Assembly: GCA_023461435.1 (NCBI GenBank)
Contig: JAEYLC010000034.1
Span: 62,001-126,000 of the forward strand
From: Bacillota bacterium
GTDB taxonomy: Bacteria > Bacillota > Clostridia > Christensenellales > SZUA-584
Direction: 5' to 3'
DNA length: 64,000 nucleotides
Shown here piece by piece: positions 60,813 through 64,000 of the stretch (positions are counted from its first letter, which is position 1; each line of letters opens with the position of its first letter). A model generated the notes under the pieces. The model was not told the DNA's origin and ran no database searches. It saw only the letters and a list, made by a program, of their open reading frames with translations. The position numbers and the translations under genes were made by a program.

Positions 60813-61437
60813 GACGTCGGTAAAGATTGTTCTTTGCTAATGAGCTTATGAAGCTCAAAGAGCAATGAAGGTAATACAAAAAAGATTCTGAAATTGAAGC
60901 CCTCATAAAATAACAACCGTCTTTTACTACACTTATACAATATTATCTGTAGTATAGCATAGATTTTTGGAGTGCTTTTTAGACTGCATAGACATAATAG
61001 AATCACTAGCGATCCTTAGGTATGCACTTCCCGGGTTAGATTCGTCTGTGTTACAAACAACAGGCCTGCCGCCCTATGGTGAACTCATCATACTGGATAC
61101 AGTGACATAACGATGCTATATGCTGTCTGTGGAAAATCCGGATGATAATTCTAAACGCACTTGACAACTGATGGCATGGCAACGGAAAACATCACAATTT
61201 CGGCATCAGCCAGATGGCGTTCATGGAGTTCAGGATTCAGAACATCATAGGTGATTTCGAAGGATGAGGAGAAGCCCACCCAAGCATCTCAAATTCCAGC
61301 AGGCTGTTTATTTGCAATATTGACGCAACAAAGACGTAAACAACACGTTGACTTCGGACCATTAACCTGAATCAATCTGTAATTCACAATTGAAACACGT
61401 CGCTTAAACGACTATAATAATTGTAATTATATAGTAA

Positions 61438-61593
61438 AGAGGCGGTGCGGAAGTCGGTTCAGGTGGATACGATCTGGGGGGAACGGTAATCGACAGCTTT
61501 GAAGACGCGGACGCAGGCACGTATTCAAGCTTTGGCGTGAATAGAGGCGAAACGCTTGTGCCGACCTCGGCTGTGACGGTCACAAAACCGTAA
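61438..61593 (+). pseudogene. C-terminal remnant of an unidentified protein
   Basis: A 51-codon open frame with no start codon or ribosome site reads as a plausible protein end (GGYDLGGTVIDSFEDADAGT, then GETLVPTSAVTVTKP, then stop). It is followed 25 bases later by a strong terminator in the same direction. A sharp change to non-coding sequence with stops occurs before it. It looks like the tail of a larger, perhaps exported or surface, beta-rich protein whose body was deleted. The family was not recognised. Confidence 0.4.
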
Positions 61594-61618
61594 ATCAGGG
61601 ATACAAATAAATTTCAAC

Positions 61619-61653
61619 ACGCCGCATGGATAACCGTGCGGCGTAATTTTTTT
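61619..61653 (+). terminator. Rho-independent terminator after the gene remnant
   Basis: ACGCCGCA (61619-61626) pairs with TGCGGCGT (61637-61644), followed by AATTTTTTT. Confidence 0.85.
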
Positions 61654-61799
61654 GGGCAATAAAATAATGCATTGTTGAATGAGTCACCACTCCGGTATTG
61701 GAGTTTTGGCCGATGGGTCCGAGGTTGAGCGCAAGACGTATAAGTGATATAATAAAAACAAATGACACCATTTACAACTCTTTTTTGGGGCTAAAGCGT

Positions 61800-64000
61800 T
61801 TGTTTGATTCAACTCTTATCAAAACCAAATACTGTATCCCGCGCGCAAACCCGAGTGTGATTTCGCGCGGATGCCTGCTTGAAAAGCTGGATCATGTGCC
61901 CCAGCGGGCGCTCACGCTGGTTGTCGCGCCGATGGGATACGGCAAAACAACAGCGGTTTACGAATGGGTGGAAAAATCGGGATTGCAAGCGGCGTGGCTT
62001 TCATTGGACGAAAGCGATAATGATCCGGTTGTTTTCTGGAAGTATATTTGCGCGGCGATGGAAGAAATCCTGCCGGGGATTTCCAACCACGTCGAATATG
62101 CCTTTTCATCGCATCAGCTGTTGGAAGCCAACGTTCACATCAACATCCTCATCGACAGACTCGCGCAGCACGGCGGTAAAACCGTGCTTGTCATAGACGA
62201 TCTGCACACAATCTCCAGCGCACAAATATTGAAAGGACTTTCACATCTGCTTGCGTATCTTCCTGCGAACGCGCATGTGATTATCGTAAGCAGGACAGAA
62301 CCTGCAATGGAACTTAATCAGTTTGAATTACGATCTCAGGTTTTGCGCGTTACTGTAGCAGACCTTCGATTCCGGCAGGACGAAATTGCGGCCTTCTATC
62401 TGAAACGTGACTGTGCGTTCGGCAAGGAGGTTATTGAAAAGATCGGCAGTTATACGGAGGGCTGGGCCGCAGCTATGGTGGCCATTGCGGTATCGGCTCA
62501 AAACAATTGTGTAAACAAAGACCTGCTTAACGGCATAACGACGACGGACGTTGATATTTATCAGTACCTGATGAACGAGGTTTTTAAATCGTATTCTCTG
62601 GAAAAAAGGGCGTTTTTGCTTAGGATCTCCATATTGGAGTTTCTTCAGGAGGATATTTGCGGTGCCGTAACCGGCGAGGATAACGTTACGCGCTTCTTTG
62701 AGGATATGGGAAGAAGGAACGAGTTTTTGACTTTGCTCGGCGAGGAACGCGGCGCCTACCGGCTGCATCCGATTTTGAAGGACTTCCTGCAGAATAAGCT
62801 GAAGCAGACCGATCCTGACGCGTTCGTCGAACTGCATGCGAAAGCGGCGCTTTGGTATCGCGGCCAGGGCATGCTGCCGCTTGCCGTTTCGCATTATTTA
62901 AGCGGCATGCGATACGCGGAGGCTTTGGAGCTGATTGAAATGCAACTGGGCAATTTTGCGAGCAAAAATGAATATGAAACCGCGCATTTTTGGATCGAGC
63001 AGCTCCCTGAATATTATAAGCGCAAAAGCGTCAAGATCGCGGTGTTTTATTCGATGTATGACGCGCAAAATCAATCCTTCGAAGCCTCCCGCGGATGGCT
63101 TGCCCGCGCCAAAGAGATGCTCCAGAATGACCAACGGGGAGAAATCGGCATACAGGAGCGTGTTTTGGTCGATCTTACGGCAGTCAATTTGCTGCTCAGG
63201 GAAGGCAATGTGAAAGGGCTTCTTAGACTGATCAAAAGCAATGAGATTCGCGACAGCGAACCTTTTCGAGCCATCGAATATGTGGATTTGAACGACTCGG
63301 ACATCTATATTTATCGCAGCCCAATCCATGTCATGGCAAAGCTGTTTGAAACAGATCGCGACGCTCTTTATAAGCTGCGGGACTATCACAACATTATGTC
63401 GACAAAAAATCCGGGGTTTATTCCCTTGTCAGCCGGAGAATATTTTTACGAAAAGAACAGGCCGGAAGAAGCGCTGCCCTTGTTCCTGAATGCGATCGAA
63501 GCCGCGCAGGCCGCCAACTGTCCGGGCGTCCTGGTTCCGGCAATGGCCGGCATTTCCCGCATGAAGAGAAGCCAAGCCGACATGGCGGGCGCCCTCTCTG
63601 TTTTGGATGAATGCGAAAACTGGCTCAAAACCATTCAAAAACCACATTGGAATGATCTTGTTTGCGCGCTAAAAACACGCTATTCTGTCGAAAGCGGCGA
63701 TATGGACCCGACGGAAAGGTGGCTCCAAACCAATAAGCTGCACATATTCAGTGAGATCACCAGGTTGCGTGAATTTGAGCTGATCGTCCTTGCAAGGGTC
63801 TTATGGGCTAAAAGCAACACGAGCGATGCCGAAATACTGCTGCTGCGGCTTTTATCGTTTACGGAGACGGAATGCCGTTTGCACAGCCAGGTTGAAATAC
63901 TGAATCTGCTGGCAATGATCGCCTGCCAAAAGGGCAATACCCGCCTTGCGGTTGAGTATTTGGAGAAATCATTGCGCATAGGGCTGGTTGAAGGCTATGT
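61800..64000 (+). CDS. MalT/LuxR-type large ATP-dependent regulator, C-terminus beyond window
   Basis: An open frame of 733 codons runs to the window edge without a stop. It starts at TTG 61800 (LFDSTLIKTKYCIPRAN), which is typical of MalT-like STAND regulators. A P-loop is in VVAPMGYGKTTAVYEW, Walker B in KTVLVIDDLHTIS and a sensor arginine in VIIVSRTEPAMEL. The winged-helix region has YRLHPILKDFLQNKLKQ. After that come helical, TPR-like repeats. The LuxR DNA-binding domain expected at the C-terminus (total length about 850-900) is outside the window, so the class is inferred from the N-terminal two thirds. The ribosome site is weak and the start is uncertain. The target genes are unknown. 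Confidence 0.82.
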   Translation, partial: MFDSTLIKTKYCIPRANPSVISRGCLLEKLDHVPQRALTLVVAPMGYGKTTAVYEWVEKSGLQAAWLSLDESDNDPVVFWKYICAAMEEILPGISNHVEYAFSSHQLLEANVHINILIDRLAQHGGKTVLVIDDLHTISSAQILKGLSHLLAYLPANAHVIIVSRTEPAMELNQFELRSQVLRVTVADLRFRQDEIAAFYLKRDCAFGKEVIEKIGSYTEGWAAAMVAIAVSAQNNCVNKDLLNGITTTDVDIYQYLMNEVFKSYSLEKRAFLLRISILEFLQEDICGAVTGEDNVTRFFEDMGRRNEFLTLLGEERGAYRLHPILKDFLQNKLKQTDPDAFVELHAKAALWYRGQGMLPLAVSHYLSGMRYAEALELIEMQLGNFASKNEYETAHFWIEQLPEYYKRKSVKIAVFYSMYDAQNQSFEASRGWLARAKEMLQNDQRGEIGIQERVLVDLTAVNLLLREGNVKGLLRLIKSNEIRDSEPFRAIEYVDLNDSDIYIYRSPIHVMAKLFETDRDALYKLRDYHNIMSTKNPGFIPLSAGEYFYEKNRPEEALPLFLNAIEAAQAANCPGVLVPAMAGISRMKRSQADMAGALSVLDECENWLKTIQKPHWNDLVCALKTRYSVESGDMDPTERWLQTNKLHIFSEITRLREFELIVLARVLWAKSNTSDAEILLLRLLSFTETECRLHSQVEILNLLAMIACQKGNTRLAVEYLEKSLRIGLVEGY

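Larger units (their letters stand above)
60813..61799. other. Gene-poor, degraded stretch
   Basis: About 990 bases without an intact gene. It holds a hairpin after the serine hydrolase gene (GAGCTT-ATG-AAGCTC, 60842-60856, with outer TTGCT/AGCAA pairing), a possible minus-strand fragment at 61151-61285, a plus-strand C-terminal gene fragment at 61438-61593 and a strong terminator at 61619. No transposase or repeat boundary was recognised. Confidence 0.55.

Noticed and set aside
1..64000. Search for CRISPR arrays, tRNA or rRNA genes, integrases, transposases and phage genes
   Set aside because: None was recognised by reading. The degraded stretch at 60813-61799 has no clear mobile-element ends.

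Overview
The window looks like a chromosome segment of an anaerobic, probably motile member of the Bacillota (Clostridia). The signs are strong AGGAGG-type ribosome sites, lipoprotein-anchored ABC binding proteins, a YesM/YesN two-component pair, a chemoreceptor, and a bacterial microcompartment (BMC) locus. The species cannot be named from the sequence. Almost everything present concerns uptake and breakdown of sugars or polyols. No tRNA, rRNA, CRISPR array or intact insertion sequence was seen.

Layout. (1) 1-4260: end of an AEC permease, a FadR/GntR regulator, a DMT permease, an iron alcohol dehydrogenase and an AraC regulator, with two good terminators. (2) 4329-16241: a LacI-controlled sugar operon with a consensus promoter and AATCGATT operators. 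It encodes a DUF4867-like protein, two unrelated class II aldolases, a fucose/arabinose isomerase-like enzyme, a ribose-type ABC importer, a ureidoglycolate-lyase-like protein, a TIM-barrel isomerase/epimerase, a xylulokinase and the LacI regulator. (3) 16452-24361: a BMC operon with an FGGY kinase, PduL, an unassigned flavoprotein-like protein, three EutN-type pentamers, an acylating aldehyde dehydrogenase, PduS, PduT and two near-identical BMC-H hexamers. (4) 24446-25976: a DeoR regulator and an AT-rich control region. (5) 25977-45780: a run of 19 co-directional genes (about 20 kb). These encode an acetoin/pyruvate-type dehydrogenase complex with an aldolase-fold gene inside it, a polyol dehydrogenase, two kinases, a second ribose-type importer, a phosphatase, a split transketolase, DhaK/DhaL, and RpiB-like, triosephosphate-isomerase-like and class II aldolase-like proteins. 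(6) 46000-57500: a kinase/regulator/binding-protein sensor operon divergent from an oligosaccharide importer with an alpha-galactosidase. (7) 57588-64000: a frameshifted chemoreceptor, a serine hydrolase, a degraded stretch and a partial MalT/LuxR-type regulator.

How it may work. In regions 2 and 3, an imported sugar would be isomerised, phosphorylated and cleaved by aldolases. Both aldolases carry C-terminal helices resembling BMC encapsulation peptides, so cleavage to dihydroxyacetone phosphate plus an aldehyde may occur inside the shell. There PduP/PduL-type enzymes would convert the aldehyde to acyl-CoA and acyl-phosphate. No diol dehydratase or glycyl-radical enzyme is present, so this would be an aldolase-fed metabolosome. 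In region 5 the gene set resembles tetritol/erythrulose catabolism: polyol to erythrulose, erythrulose phosphate, D-erythrose 4-phosphate, then transketolase. Several of its enzymes have active-site substitutions away from the glycolytic or pentose-phosphate norm. The near-twin FGGY kinases at 16452 and 32662 tie regions 3 and 5 together. All substrates are inferences.
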